From: Patagioenas fasciata
Lineage: Eukaryota > Chordata > Aves > Columbiformes > Columbidae
DNA: 64,000 nucleotides
Assembly: GCF_037038585.1 (NCBI RefSeq)
Contig: NC_092520.1
Coordinates: 195,307,604-195,371,603 of the forward strand
Reading direction: 5' to 3'
In this document: positions 13,216 through 27,300 of the stretch, in pieces
Layout of the letters: each line of letters begins with the position of its first letter
How positions within the stretch are numbered: the first letter of the stretch is position 1
Notes under the pieces: model-generated
What the model was told of the DNA's origin: nothing
The model's input: the letters and a program-made list of their open reading frames with translations, nothing else
Database searches by the model: none
Made by a program: the position numbers and the translations under genes

Positions 13216-16200
13216 AGGCATGCCCTTAAGGGTTCTCTTAGCAAACATGTCATGGGTATATTTTATCTGGTTTTCAGTAAGATAAGCAGAGAGGAGCTAG
13301 CGAGTGCTTGTCATAAGTTTCCAACTGGAGTTTATAACACTTATGATGCACTGTCACTGAGGTGCCTGTAGTTTTGTTGACCAAAACAATTTAAATGACC
13401 TATGTAGGAAAGGGATAGCTGCCACAAGCGACATAGCTGGGACTAGCCACCAGAGCACCTACACAGATTCTCAGGAAGGTTTCACCCACACTATCACATC
13501 TGCCATCCTCACAGATCATTAGTGTTAAAGCTCAACTGATCATGACCATGCAAGCATCTGTCCTGTCTATGTTAGGCCCGTTCACTGGTGTGGAACTTTT
13601 ACACAACTGTGCAGACTCTCTTTTATTCATGGATTTTTTTTTTTTATTTTTAAAGTATTTTTTTCAGCCAGTTTCACAGCTATTTTGAGAGTACCTTATG
13701 ATCCCTGGAAATGATCCCATTTCCACATATTTGTGGTAAAGGAACAGTTAAATGACTGTGATTCTTTGTTCTGAAAACGCCTCACACAACACCAGACCAG
13801 AAGTAGTATTGTGTGATTTGTAAGCCTGAGCTGGCCAAGAAAGATAACTCAGATATGGGCTATTCACAGTAAATCCTTTATTCAAAATAATGCAAAAAGT
13901 TTTTTATGAACAGAAAGTACTTCTTCTTTTTTATTTGACCAATGTATACGTTCAGGACATATCAATGCCATCCTGCTCCAAGAACTCACACAGCCTGGAC
14001 CCAGCCCCATACCCACAGAGCTGGGGCAAGTCTCAGGGAAATACCCACTTGTGTGTCAGAACCATGCTTGTGCATGTGAGAATCTCATCAGGGTTACTGC
14101 CTAAAAGAGAAATATTTATGGGCACGGAAGTGAATGCCATGGTTCGCTAGAAATGAATTTACTTCGTTAGAAGTATTAATTAGATCAGAATTGTGTCAAA
14201 GTCAGATTCCTAGATTCACCTGGAGCAATGGCTATAATTTATGTAACAGTAACACCACAGTGTAGACCTACCAAAAAACTTCATGCTATTCTAACAATGT
14301 AGCCCCAATCATATGTATAACACTGGGCTCTGAGAATAACACTTCTTGTCCCTAGACAAAATTCTTCCAATTCCTTTCTTATCTCAGCTTATCTCCTCTC
14401 TGCTAAAGGCATATCCAAACACTTTGTTATTTATGTTATAGTTAAAGCCTCTTAATAATGTCTTAAAGGGAGTGTTCTTGTTCAGTTCAGTGTGTACTCA
14501 GATGACTACTCTGAGAATGAATTCAGTCGTACATGGTTACACGATCATCTAAATATTTGTGATCGCATTCTCACTCCTCATACTTGTTTCATTTCTTATC
14601 ATTGCTATACAGTCACCATTGTTGTCTGAGAGCATACAAATGGTTCCTAGCAAAATCACTTGCATCAAGGGCATCTTGTTTTTAAGAAAATAAATGCACT
14701 TCAAATAAACTTATCGTCAAAGGTTAAAGGTGAAAGCTTTACTTCTTGTCCTGTTTCTTCAGAACTATTAAGCATCTGTTAAATCATCTGATTTCAGTTA
14801 GAGATACGTTTAGTCTCTATTTAAAAATATATATGTATATAACAATATATATAGAACCAAAAAAAATTTTTTAATGCCTCAGTATAATAACACCGTTATA
14901 GGAAAAATAGGCTTGTGAGAAAAAAATCATCCTTTTTGGGGAAATAGCAAGTATAGGTAGGTGACATTTGGGCAACGACACGAAAGGTTGGAGAGACAAT
15001 AGCTTTCAGCCTCCAAAGGGGCATGTACATCCAGGTGTGTTGTACGTCTGCAATCATCCAGCTCCTCAGCCCACACTGACTTTGCACCTAAACCAAGCTG
15101 TAAGAAGTGATCTGGTGTCTAGAGACCCTCTCCGAATGATCTGCCTGCTCTGCATCTGATGAACAGAGTTCTATGAACAGCTCCAATGTTGAGACTTGTG
15201 AATGATTGTTAACTCAGTACAGTGATCTTGGGATTAGCCTGAAGTAAAGGTATTAGCAGGAAAAATAAAATTAAGTTATCCAATCAGAGGTTCTCAAGCT
15301 GTGGTCTGAAACCATGATGGTTTATGAAAGAGTCTGTGGAGTACTCTTAAGCAGGAAAATTTATAAATGGGTTGATTGGAAGTATGATAGTAGATGTTCA
15401 CAGTGTCCCTTGAGAAATTACAAGGGGTGGTCCAACAAGTGGAAATTACTGTCGTAACAATACGAAAAGCTTCTTCAGAAAAACACTCCTTCATCTGTAG
15501 CAAGTATGTACAACATGAAATGTTATAGCTTTCAAAATTCCTCCAGAGATTGGAACCTTTTGTTTTATTGTAACAATAGTGTGGGAACAAACATTTGTTT
15601 TCTTTCTATTTTTAGAGCTACCCTAGTGCTTGGGTGGGAATGGAACAAAACGCACGTGAGAGATCTGCAGTTAGTTTTATTTCTGGTCTGATGAGCTCAA
15701 ATTGTGGTAGTTTGGATTTGAACCAAACAAATTATCTCTGAACAAATCTTGCTTCCTTTACACCGTAATGCATACCCTGTACATACATGATCGAGATGTC
15801 TAACCATACTCTAGAAAAATAAGCGAGCAGAGGACTTACTAGGCATGTCTTTTAGAGCTAAAACGAAAAGCTTCAGAAGGGGAAACTATCTCATATTTTG
15901 TACAAAGCACTCATACATGATGCAGTTGAAAAGAAGTAACGGATTTCAAAGAGGTAAAATATTTAACTAGCTCCAAGATGTTTGAATACTTGTACAAAGC
16001 AAAGAAAGAACAGTCAATATTAGAAGCAAATTATTACCCTGCCAGGCCCAAAGACCTGCGCTGGCCACTCTCACTGTGGCCACTGAGGCCACTTCTCTAA
16101 CAGTGAATAAAAGAAGCCAGGGTAAGTTTTTTGGTCTTGTAGACAAATGGTGTAGCACAACTGTCAGAATAGTAAAAGTCTCTGGATTTGGGTCTCTGCT

Positions 16201-16489
16201 CTGGCTCTGTTTAGTTTCCAAGAATAAATGCACCCTAATAGATTGTTAAGGCAAGTATATAGGAAACAGATCCAGTCAAATGATCCTTTTTCTGATATAG
16301 TATGCCAGCCACTGCAGTTCAGCAAATTTGGGAGTTCCCAAGTAAGAAGCTGTAGCCACAATTTAATAAATGAAGATTTGCTTTTCAAGTCTGGTACCCA
16401 ATAAATGCATTGGTTGCTGCCTGAATTCTTATGTTATAAGAAACACTGAATAATTTTTTTTTACTCATTTTTCCAAACTTTTTTGTTTT
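13216..16489. other. Between two old CR1 copies, no gene recognised
   Basis: AT-rich DNA with no supported gene. It includes an alternating AT tract near 14825-14855. A sequence at 15285 (CAGAGGTTCTCAAGCTGTGG) resembles the terminal repeat of some hAT transposons, but I found no matching inverted end downstream. Frames of about 60-100 codons occur on both strands and look like chance. Confidence 0.55.
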
Positions 16490-18310
16490 ATAGGCTTCAT
16501 CAGTTCTCCTCAGTCACCTTTTCCATCCTTATTTATTTAATCTCTACTTGTCTAGAAATTGTTCTGTAGCACAGTTCACCTTTGTTACCCCTCTTTGTGT
16601 TCTCTAGTTCCATTTCAGCCTTTTAGAAATGGATTATCCAGAACCATACTTATTGCTCAGATATGACTGCACAATGGATTTACACATCTATCTGAATTTT
16701 TTAATTGCTTCTTTAATTGTCCCTTTTTCTTGCAGAAGACATGGAAACTGAACATTTCACTGATATTTGCAGGGACTTGAAGGTTGCTTTCAAGAAGAGT
16801 AACAACTAATTTAAAGTCCATCACTGTGTATGAACAGCGAAGGTTATTTTTTTCTCAGTGCATGGCTTTCAATTTGTTGACATTGATTTTATCTGTCATT
16901 TCATTGCTCGGTATCATGAGACTGTCCTGTCACTCCTCACATTCAGCTTATGCTTTTACTATCCTGATTAATTTTATATCATTACCCAAAAAATCACCTC
17001 TCAGCTCCCCCACATTTCCACAGTATTTATGAATCCAAATTCCTGGAGTGCTGATGGCTCCTTGCTGTGAAAAATGATTATTCATCCTAACCTTTGTTTC
17101 TTATCTTTCACCAAGTAATCTGGGAGAGGCTTTACCCTTTTACCTTGTGACAATTCTGTTCCATTAATGTTATTTATCTCTTTTTGAAAATTCATATTCA
17201 TAACATTGAAAAAACATTATTGAAATAAACCATGGCTCCTGCAAAGAATTGCCTCAGTTTTGTGAAGCATGGCTTTATTCTACAAGTGTTGTTCTAATTC
17301 TTGCCTAATATACTATCTTCACCCTTTTGTCTACCAAATTTTTGTTATTATAATTTCTAGCAGTTTTCCTGATAAGTACATCAGACTTACTGATCTGCTT
17401 GAGCACAGAAGAGCCCTTTTGAACAGCTGATTGCTCATTTGCCACTTTCCATTACTTTGGTATCAAATTGCTAGGTACTAGTCTCTTCTATTATCAGTTC
17501 ACACTAATACAGTCCTCAGGTTTTTTATCTATAACAAAAATCTGCAGCATAGGTAGCTCCTTAATTTTTCCTATAATGACTACTAATGCAAGGAAAAAAA
17601 AAAAAATTAATCTATAGACTTGTGCTAAACTCTTCATTTCCTACAGTCCTCTTGACCAATGAACCCTGGCTTTAGCACACTTCTTTCCTTCCAAGATGTT
17701 TGAAATACTTTCCTCTTTTTCCTCTTCTGAGGGATGATTTTTTACTCTTTTAACAATTGCCTGTCCTCTGTTGTTTTATCATTCATTTAGGGAAGAAAAA
17801 CAGAAGAGCACTGTCCTTTCATAAGCACTTGTTATGAACAGTACATATTCTCTGAGCTTCTAAGGTGGCGTAAAAAGATAATAATTTTATCCTTTTAGCT
17901 AGCTATTCCTTTTAACTAGTTTCCTCAGTTCAATGCAATTTTATTCTTTAGTTGTAATATTACATGGGTGTGATGAGATTTTTATGGTATGTTTGTTCAT
18001 TACTGTTATTGTGAAATTTTTCACACTGACAAGGATATGAAATTTGAGTATCTTCTGTCCACTGTTCCATGGTGGCTCTTGGGTAACAGATGTCTTGAAT
18101 CAGATACTATGCATTATATTCTGAGAAATAAATCTGGAAATAATCCTTATTTTGAGGTTTTTTGACAAAATTGCAGTGTGCAGTCAGTTACTATGAAGTT
18201 TATAGTGAGTAAAGTTTATTGAATGTGGCTTTCAGTTTGTTTTTAATAATCTAGACACCTCAATTGTGCTTTGATTTGGATGCCAGTGTTTTTTATTGGA
18301 TCTTGGTTTC
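16490..18310 (-). mobile_element. Very old CR1-type LINE body (reverse transcriptase to endonuclease region)
   Basis: Highly decayed, but motifs of antisense CR1 occur in the expected order. A 'CCAGAACCATA...GCACAATGGATTTACA' block lies near 16637-16690. 'GTAACAACTAATTTAAAGTC' is at about 16800, followed by 'TTGTTGACATTGATTTTATC' near 16875 and 'ATTTATGAAT' near 17025. A 'CCATGGCTCCTGCAAAG' block is near 17230, 'GACCAATGAACC' near 17652 and 'TTTCCTCAGTTC' near 17920. An 'ACAAGGATATGAAATTTGA' block (about 18030) leads towards the endonuclease part of ORF2. This order matches CR1 copies known from turtles and crocodilians, so the copy is probably very old in the sauropsid lineage. Both ends are uncertain and there is no intact reading frame. 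Confidence 0.65.
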
Positions 18311-21300
18311 CCTGTTCTTTTGTTCTCCTTTTGATAAATGGGAACAATAGCACGTATTTGCATTACATTGGTATTAGGAAGACAAATATACTATAAATTA
18401 TGATGTATAATTGGGAGATGCAACAATAACAGAGTTTATAGAAGCATTCAAGATAAAAAGATGAAACCTTTCAAAAATATTTGTTTTGTGGATATGGTGC
18501 TGTAGCAAATTTTGTACCATAATTGGGATTAATGCTCATAGGTTGTACCTGTACATCTCTTATAATCTTCAGTACTTCAATAACACACAATTTGTGTTAG
18601 GCTTTCCAAACACATCACATGGATACTTATCATTATAGAAAAATCAACATAGTAAGGGTGGGGAAAAAAAGGCAAAAATATAAGTGAGATATATTTCACA
18701 TTTCATTCATTTTTGTTTGTTCTGTATTGTGAGTTTATAACAAACCCTTTCCTGCAGTTTTATAAAGCAATTTTTAATTAGTTGAATTTTGCAGCCATAT
18801 TGGCAAAAGCTTGTATTCAGAAACAATTTGTGGGAGAGGGGAGCTGTAGGGCCTGTCAGAAGAGGAATCCCAGGTGAAGTAATTTGCTTGGGAGACAGTG
18901 CAAAGGGAAGACAGAAACATTAATAGAGAGAAAACTGGATGTTGAATTACTGGTGAAACAACAAGGATAAGAACGAGTAAGCAGAAGAAAAGAATGTTCA
19001 CGTAAGAAATGGATGAACTTTGTGGACATCTCAAGACAAGGCACTGATTAGATGCACCAGTGAAGCATAAGCCACTATGAGAAATAAAGGGGAGTTGAGG
19101 CCAATGGATGAACCACGAAGACTACAAAGATCTTTTCAGTGTGGTGAGTTGGGGTAAAGTAGAAAGATCTCAGCACTGGCCTCACCAGCAAGAAGTACTG
19201 AAGAGCCCACAGCAATAGGGCAGGAAGAGGCAACAGGCAGGAAGGTGCATTTATAATGTGCATCTTTGTATTTGCAGAACTAACTAATACTCAGGTGATC
19301 AACAAAACTATGAAGTAAACAGTGCTATACTCTTGGTGATTTGAGAAACTGTAAAACATTTTTATGTTGTGTAAAATCCATTATCACATATCCTTATGTG
19401 TAGAGAACAACAGCACAACCAAATGGTTTGACATGTCTGACTTAGGAGACTTACTTAAAACACAAAACTGTTTTATTATTAAAAAATGTAATTTAACAAT
19501 CAAAAAGATATGTTGTAAAATATTCACATGTATAAAAAGGAACATCCTGAGGTAGTTTTCAGACAGTTCATAATTTCAACATCCTATTGCACAGGAGTGG
19601 AGATAGTTTCATAATATATATGAATTAAGTTCCACCATCTACAAATTATTTTGTCTTATTTTAACAAGATACCATATAGTTTCTGCTAAATCACAATATT
19701 TATCAGCCATTAAGATTAAAACATGTGTTTTATGGGCAGCAGGAAACAAACCAGCATGACCAACATATAAGGAAAGCAAATGCTTCTGAATAATTCTTAG
19801 CATTATTTAATAGTCTGAACAAAATACACTTATGTTTGTAAAAAAATCAGGTACTGTGTAAAGTTTGTTTGAATTCTTTAGTCATCCTCAGAAATTGACT
19901 TAAGATTTATTTGTAAGAAGTCTTGAATAAATTCTTGCTGTATGCTTTCTCTATCCTACCTTCCAATGAAACATACCCGAGGCATTTTTCTCACCTCATT
20001 TTACACAGCTGAAATGTCAACAACTTCACCTGACCTATTTGTATAACTCCCTATTAATTTCAGTAAGATATATGGGCATTTCCAGAATGCATCTCATCCC
20101 AATGGAGCGATCTAAAACAAGTCAGATGTGTCACCATACAACTGTCTATTTCTGTGAAGACCTGCCAAAGGCAGCCTGAGTGAGCAGTTCAGGTGCAGAC
20201 ATCTAATGTGTAAATAACTTACGGGAAACATAATGAGTAATAAGAAACTATAGAAAGGAGGATGGACAAAACGTCATGTGACAACAAGAGTTACAGGAAG
20301 GAGCAAATCCAGGAAAGAAAGTTAATGTGCAAGTTAATGAGAAGCTGACAGACATGAGTTCAAACCACAAATAAAAAAGATAAAGCAGAAAATGGCTAAT
20401 AAAGCTTCATGTCAGGCAGCAGCAAAAGAAAAGAAAGGAGCCCATCAAAATGCTCACATTAAAACACGAAATTGAAAACATGGGATAAAAGGGACAGGTG
20501 GCCCTTTGATGAAACCAGAGAAAGTGGGCATACCTTCTTTTTTACTTCTTTCAGGGAAATGATTTGCCATCTTCTGTCAGGTTTATTGGGAAGGAGAAAG
20601 CAAAGAGGCTGGAGCAGCTCTGTCCCATCAGCACTGCCTGCTGAAATGTGTGAACTCACAGGCACTGGGCAGAGGATCAACTCTGATATTCTGCAACTTC
20701 CCTTCCAGTAACGTTGCTACCTCTAGCTTGTAACCCATGGTCACTTTAGTAACAGCCACAGCTATCTGATTCACCCTAACTTCCCTTATAGTCAAAGGGA
20801 GTGTTCTTTCTTTTGGTTTTCTCTGCGGTCAACTATGTTATTTCTATAATAACAGTCTTTATCAAGATTCTGATCTTGAGCCAAATTTTCTGTCACAGTC
20901 ATTCACTTCTTTGCTCATGTGGGTTTATTTCACATACTTGACATTAATTAAATGTAAAGGAGTGGTTTTTATCACATTAATTTTCTTTTCTCAGATTTGT
21001 TCTTTTTTTTTTTTTTCCCTCAGTAATTGCAGTAGGATTAACTCCATTGTCAGAGTTCTGAATACAAATAAGAGGGCTTTTCCCTTTCTCTTCCCTGACT
21101 ACATTTATATTACTGCAATCACAAGTATTGTTACCAACATTAAAGCCCACAGCAGATGTGAACGAGGCTATAGTGAGAGAATATTTTGATTACATGAAAA
21201 GGTTCAGTGCTGAAACATAATGTTCTTGCTTCCCAGCTATTCAGGGCAAACTAGCATGCACTTTTGAAAGTTAATATCTAATTTTCTAGGTGCCTGCTGC

Positions 21301-24300
21301 GAATTTGTTTTCATTCTACTTCAATATGGTAGGCAATGAGAAGGGATTTTGCAAAGATTACTACTGGGCTTATTATTATTGCACTAGTAGTTCTGGAAAA
21401 CAAAATACCAAAGCTCAGCTGATGATGACATAGTTATACAACAGATCCTGCTGCCCAGAACCCAGAGCCTGGAATGAGTCCCTGGAGGAGACCTTGAGCT
21501 CACACCCTACAACTAAAATAACTCCCACTTATCTTTTATGCTAGGGTCTTTGTTTTTTTGCAAAACTGGATTTATGTTAAGGGCTGAAGGGCTATGCGGT
21601 CTTTAACTTCTCTTTTTGCCTGGTGTTTGGAATATAAACCAGACCAGGAGTGACAACTGAAAGCTACTGCCATCTGACAGTTGCAAGGGAACCTGTGCAA
21701 AACCAGCTACCTGCAAGTGGGTGGAAATCCTACAAGGATTAGAGTGATTTGTCTCTACCAGTGGAGCCAAATGGAGCTGCTGGTTCCAGGAGAGAAGAAA
21801 GGAGATTTGCTTTTCCCTGGAAGATTTTCTGCAAAAAGTGCAGGTTGGCTTGATCCCTTCTGTTGCTAGACGTGATTTATGAAATACGACCTAGAACTGT
21901 ATTTGAATTTCAGGTTGACAAAGTCTTTGAAGTTTTATATAATACATAGTATTTTGGTTCAACTGTATTTCAGTTTTTATCCAGCCTTAATCATTTGATT
22001 ATCATAATATTCATCTGAAATGTAGATGGACCATTCAAGGCGGAAGTTAGGACAATCATGATAAACCAGCAGTTAATAAAGAGTAGGGAGAAATAAAGTA
22101 AAAAATAAGTGTTAGAAACCCATTCAAAATCTGTAAATTTGCATGAAAGAATTGTATGGAAATTGATCCAAGTTTAAACCATAAAAAACATTCTGTAATG
22201 CCTTCTCTACCACAAGTGGGTATAAGCTAAGCATGTGCAGTAGTGCTGAAATGCTGTTTCCCTTTCTAATTAAGGTAAAGAGCTTTCTAGGGATGTTTAC
22301 AGAATATACAAGATGCTCTGATAAGTTGCCAGATTGTAGTGGAAATGTGTTTGTTCCCCATGTGAGTAGAAGCACTTGAGATCCTAGTTGCTTAGAGGAA
22401 CAGAGGTATCAGATGTTACCACAAACGTTTTCTGTATTCCTTCAGATAATTCAGCAACTCTAGGCCAATTCTGTCAAACAACACTCAAATCTAATAAGTT
22501 TATCTAGGTCCAGGACCTCCATGAAGGAATACTTATATTACCACAAGAAATCTAGTTGACGTGTTTTGAGGAGATAACTTTACCACTTTCAAGTGGAGCT
22601 GAGCCAACTGAGTGTGTGCATGTTCCTCAATCCACTGCAAAGCAACCTGGTGCTGATGGGTCTCTTCCCAGTTTTGACAGCATGCTTTTGCAATTTCTCA
22701 CTTATCTTACTTACAACATGGGTGCATAATAATATTTTCCTTCATGTAGGGTAAGAAATCTCAATTAAGCAGAAGTGGTTGAGAAGGAGAGGTTCATTGG
22801 TAGGCATCAATGGAAGATATGGGAATTGAAATGTCTGATTTCCAGCTCAGTAAAAATGTTTTAACTGGAGCATTATGTAAGAAATATCATCTTTCTAATT
22901 CTGCACTTACCTACCTCCACTCATTTCCCTCCTCACCTCAGAGGGTATTTTATAACCTCAAGCTTGAAAAAATCAGTACAATAAATATCCAAATACAAGA
23001 GCTGAAAGGATAAAGGAAATGTAATGATGGTTCCTGGAAAAGGGGGAGAAAAGCCATGATCCTCACCAATAGAAGCATTAAACCTTTGATGAAGTAGTTA
23101 ATAATATTTTAAAAGCTCTCTCACTAACAGTACATTTGTTTTTGTAATTGTGATACACTAGGAAATTCAGTGTTCAATTGCCCTGAAACTCATCTGCAAT
23201 CCCTTGGTAGCAGTTAAATAATTCCTGTACATTCCCAATGACAGAAAACATTTTGAACCTGCATTTCCATATTAATCTTGTAATGCTTCCATACTGTTTC
23301 AGGCAAAATGCTGCTTGCTCCGCAAAGTCCCCAGAGAACAGCTCAGACGTGACAATGACATGTAAATGTACCCTCTGCCCCTGTGCACCACTTGTCTTGT
23401 TCCAACCGTTCCAGCACATCCTAAAAACAGATGACTTACTGAGTCCCAAGAGTCAGAGAATGTTGTATGCAAATGCATAGGGCTTTTTATAAAGGGTGGA
23501 GGAGAAAAATTTTTCCAAGTAAATTCTTATTGCTGAGTTTGTTTGCTTTGGTTTTGTTGTTGGTGGGTTTTTTTGTTTTTTGTTTTTCCACAAGCTCATC
23601 TGGATTATTTCTTTTCTATCAAGATTCTTCAAAGCGGAAGTGGACAGGAAACCTGTGGTTGCTGATCAGCGAAAACACCCTGTTTAAGACATCTCTTTCT
23701 ATTTTCAGAACTTCTACTAAGCAAGAAATCTTTACTTGGCTCTCCATTGAACCTTTGAGTTAATTTTAGAGCTGTTATCCTCGAAGTCCCTCAATGCCGA
23801 AGTTCATCGACAGCAAATACGCAGCTAAGAAAAAAAGCAGTTCTTCTCTGGGAACATTGGGAATTACACTGTGCACTTAATGGATCCCCTGGCAGCATTT
23901 ATATGACCTAGGTTAGGAAAGTCAGTGACTCTATCACTGAAAAGAGGGCATGCCTAGGTAGCTAAACTATTACTCTGTGAACTGTATAATGGAAAAGGCA
24001 TGCCCCCACAGAGTAGGCCAAACGCTTTTTTTTTTTTTTTAATTCAGAAAGTTTCAGCACTTCAGCAGCTTTATCTTGCTACTGTAATCTAGGCAGTACT
24101 CTTTGGTATCAGATAACTACTTTTCTTTCATATATCTATCCCTCCAGGGCAGAAGTTCTCAGTTCTTTCGTCCGTGGAGTACAACAAGGCATGTCTCAGT
24201 TTTCAGCTCCTGATATTTAGTGCAAACTGCTTCTTAGTTCAGATTGCTAATGGTAGTACAAACTTTTTGATTGATTTACCTAATAGTCAAATGGTTAAAA

Positions 24301-27300
24301 CCTCTATTTGCTACTGTACTATTTTCTGCTCACAGCTATTTCATGCTAAGCTTTGCTGGATTTTTCTTCAGCTTTTAGTGAACCTCAGCCAGACTGATGG
24401 GAGTCATCAACTTTGGGAGCCCTTGGAGGATCATGGAGGAGAGTAAGTGCTGCAATCCCTGGTCACCACCCAGAAATCAACGCATTACCTACTACACAGA
24501 TAATTTCTGGATGCCTTATTGTAGGGATCTCATAGTATTTGTTTGCTGTAGTCAAAAACCTATTCAAATAGGTCATCTGCACAACATATGATGGGATATC
24601 AACTAAGTCTGTGATAGCAGGTATTAGGCTGTATCCAAAGACTTTTCCCTGTCAGAGAAAAAAATTTATTTGTATGTAGAACTACAAACTATGAGATGAA
24701 AATATTTCTAGGGAGAAAATACATTGTGATTCTCACACAAACAAACACTACACAGTGACTATCAAAGAAGGTGTGGTATTCAGGTGTTCAGGTTCATTGA
24801 AAAAGAAGCCCATGAAAGGAAGAGTTGAAGACACCTTTCACTGCCACTTGTGCAAATGAGGAAAAGTCCATGTAAATGAAGTACTTTACTTCTGTCTATA
24901 ATAAATGTGAGAACAGAATAAAGCACAAGATGTGTCCCTCCCCAAAATGAAGATGTTTCAGGAGACCCATGAGATTTTTATCTCTCTCACATACACTTAC
25001 ATTTTTAATGCCACAAGGTGTACATTAAGTATTCTTGTACATGCAGTTATAGCATTTTAAAGAGTTTGTTCAGCAGCTGTTGAAAATAAGTATCAGCCAC
25101 TCTGGGCAATTAAATTTCATAATTCAAAACGACAGAAGGTGCACTCTCCATTAACACAAACAGTAGGGAAGTAGATATTATCTGAACTTGGAAATTATTC
25201 TTGCTAAAGGAAAATTAGAAAGATGATTGACACTTGCCAAATAAAATCATTACTTTTAAAATATATATTAATTAATGTTATATACTACAGGGATGAATAG
25301 TTACTGAAACTGTTAACTGCTCCGCTTAGCTGTGTTGCATATCAGGATATTTATTCAGGTTTTCAAGAACAAGGACTTTCCTTTTGTCATTTTTTTGCAC
25401 CATTCCCAGTACAACTGAGCTCTAGTACCTGTCAATGTGCCCTATAGTCTATTACAAGATTAATTCTGTTACAGATATAATGATAGAAAATCTAGTAGGA
25501 CTATTGTGGTTCCTCAGCTTTAATTTTCACAGCAGAACAGGAACTTCAATGAAACTAACTTGACATCAACAACATTCCCACCGTCCCTAAATCTTAGGTT
25601 GTCTAAACATATATTGTTTAAAATCATTCAGTTGATCAGGAAAACAAAGTCACCACCTTTTTTCATATTCAGTAACTCTCCAGATTATACAATTAACAAT
25701 GTTGTACAATTACATGATATACTAAATCAACGTTATTTACATTAATTACATAAAACGATAATTAACAAAGGAGAAGGTGGCAGAGATGCTTTCTGGCATC
25801 AACTATAGTCTTGTCATCCAGAAAGACAGATGCAATATCTGCCCACCTCTGTGTACAGTTGCAGGTGAATAAAATGTGTCCCATCATCTCTTGGAAAAAA
25901 ACCGAAGGCATACACAAAAGAACGGCATGCACAGTTCGATTCCCAGGCAAAGTGAGATCTTGAACGTAAAACTATCCTAAAAGCAAAAATAAGGTAAAAG
26001 ATCTTAGTCATTGCTCATCCCCAGAGTAAGGGGGAATGGGAAATGAAAAAAGAGGTATAGAGGGGCTCTGCTAAGTGGTTACCCGTAAACGGTAAAGCCT
26101 AGCAGTCGAAGAGACTGCACAAGCAGAGCAACATCTGCCCCAAGCCCAGAGTGGTACTGGGAATCCTGAGCTTCATGAACTACTCTGGGGAAAAGATTAT
26201 ACAGAGATGGGGGTGCTTAGCACATTTATCTTTATTCCTCTGATTTTTTCTGTAACATAACTTTCCACAGACTAAAACTATATCCTGCAATATATAAGGA
26301 TGAGATGGGTTACCTAATTTTACTATACTTGTGCCTCCCCATTGCTTCTGCAGGAAACTGGGATGTGTCAGTTCTGTGTAAGAGTTTGGTTCACTCATCA
26401 CCCTCCTGACCTTAAATCCCAGAGCAATTCCAGCTACTGAATCAGGTACCTATGGCACATCTTCTGAATACAGCTCTTTGTTCCCACTCTTAGCACACCT
26501 TCAGATTAACATGCTTTCAGTTAATATCTGCAATGCCCTCTGGCACTGCCAGCCCATGGCAGGAGTACAGGGACAAACATTCTCTATTGTACTATTTTAC
26601 ATCTTAATCTTACAATTTATACTTTTTCCCATCTGCTGTGCTCTTGGCACAAATATCAAGCCCAGAATACTTAATTTCTTACTAGAGAGTTCCTTTTGTG
26701 TTTTCCCTATAATTTCAGGGTAATAGCTATTCTGCAAAATTTACCAGTCTATTCTCCACGTGCTATCTTAGGATTTGCATACATAAGTTTTATCTCTGCT
26801 AATGGTGCTGAGAAGGATGTGCATAAATCCCCACACAGAGACATGAAATAATGGGACTCTTACGGCTTATTTATTTAACACTAGAAAACATGTTATAGTT
26901 ATTGCAATAATCTCTACAGCTCTGATTTGGTATATGAAAGAAACAGACATTCCATGTATTACGATGTAACTTCATTTCATGATTACTGTAAAATGCAAAA
27001 AACCTTAGCTATTAAAAAAAAAAAAAAAGATGCATTTCAAGTGCTTCTTATCCATCTTAATATGTATTTTAACTGGTAATTAATGCTCCTTTTTATGCAT
27101 ATATACGATGTTTTTTCTTTATACTGTCTTTAATACCATCTCGATACAGTGTATGCCATTTTGGTTAATCAAATTAGACTCCTGCAATCATTCTTCACAG
27201 AAGCCAGTGATAGTATTACTCATTCCTTCAAACTCTTCTTCCAGACAATGTAATGTTCTTTCAGTAAAATGCACAAGATGTTCTTGTTGAACATTCCATT

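Noticed and set aside
12741..18310. The two minus-strand CR1 fragments as one split insertion
   Set aside because: The right edge of the first and the left edge of the second appear to cover the same part of the CR1 consensus, which favours two separate insertions. A sensitive alignment would settle it.
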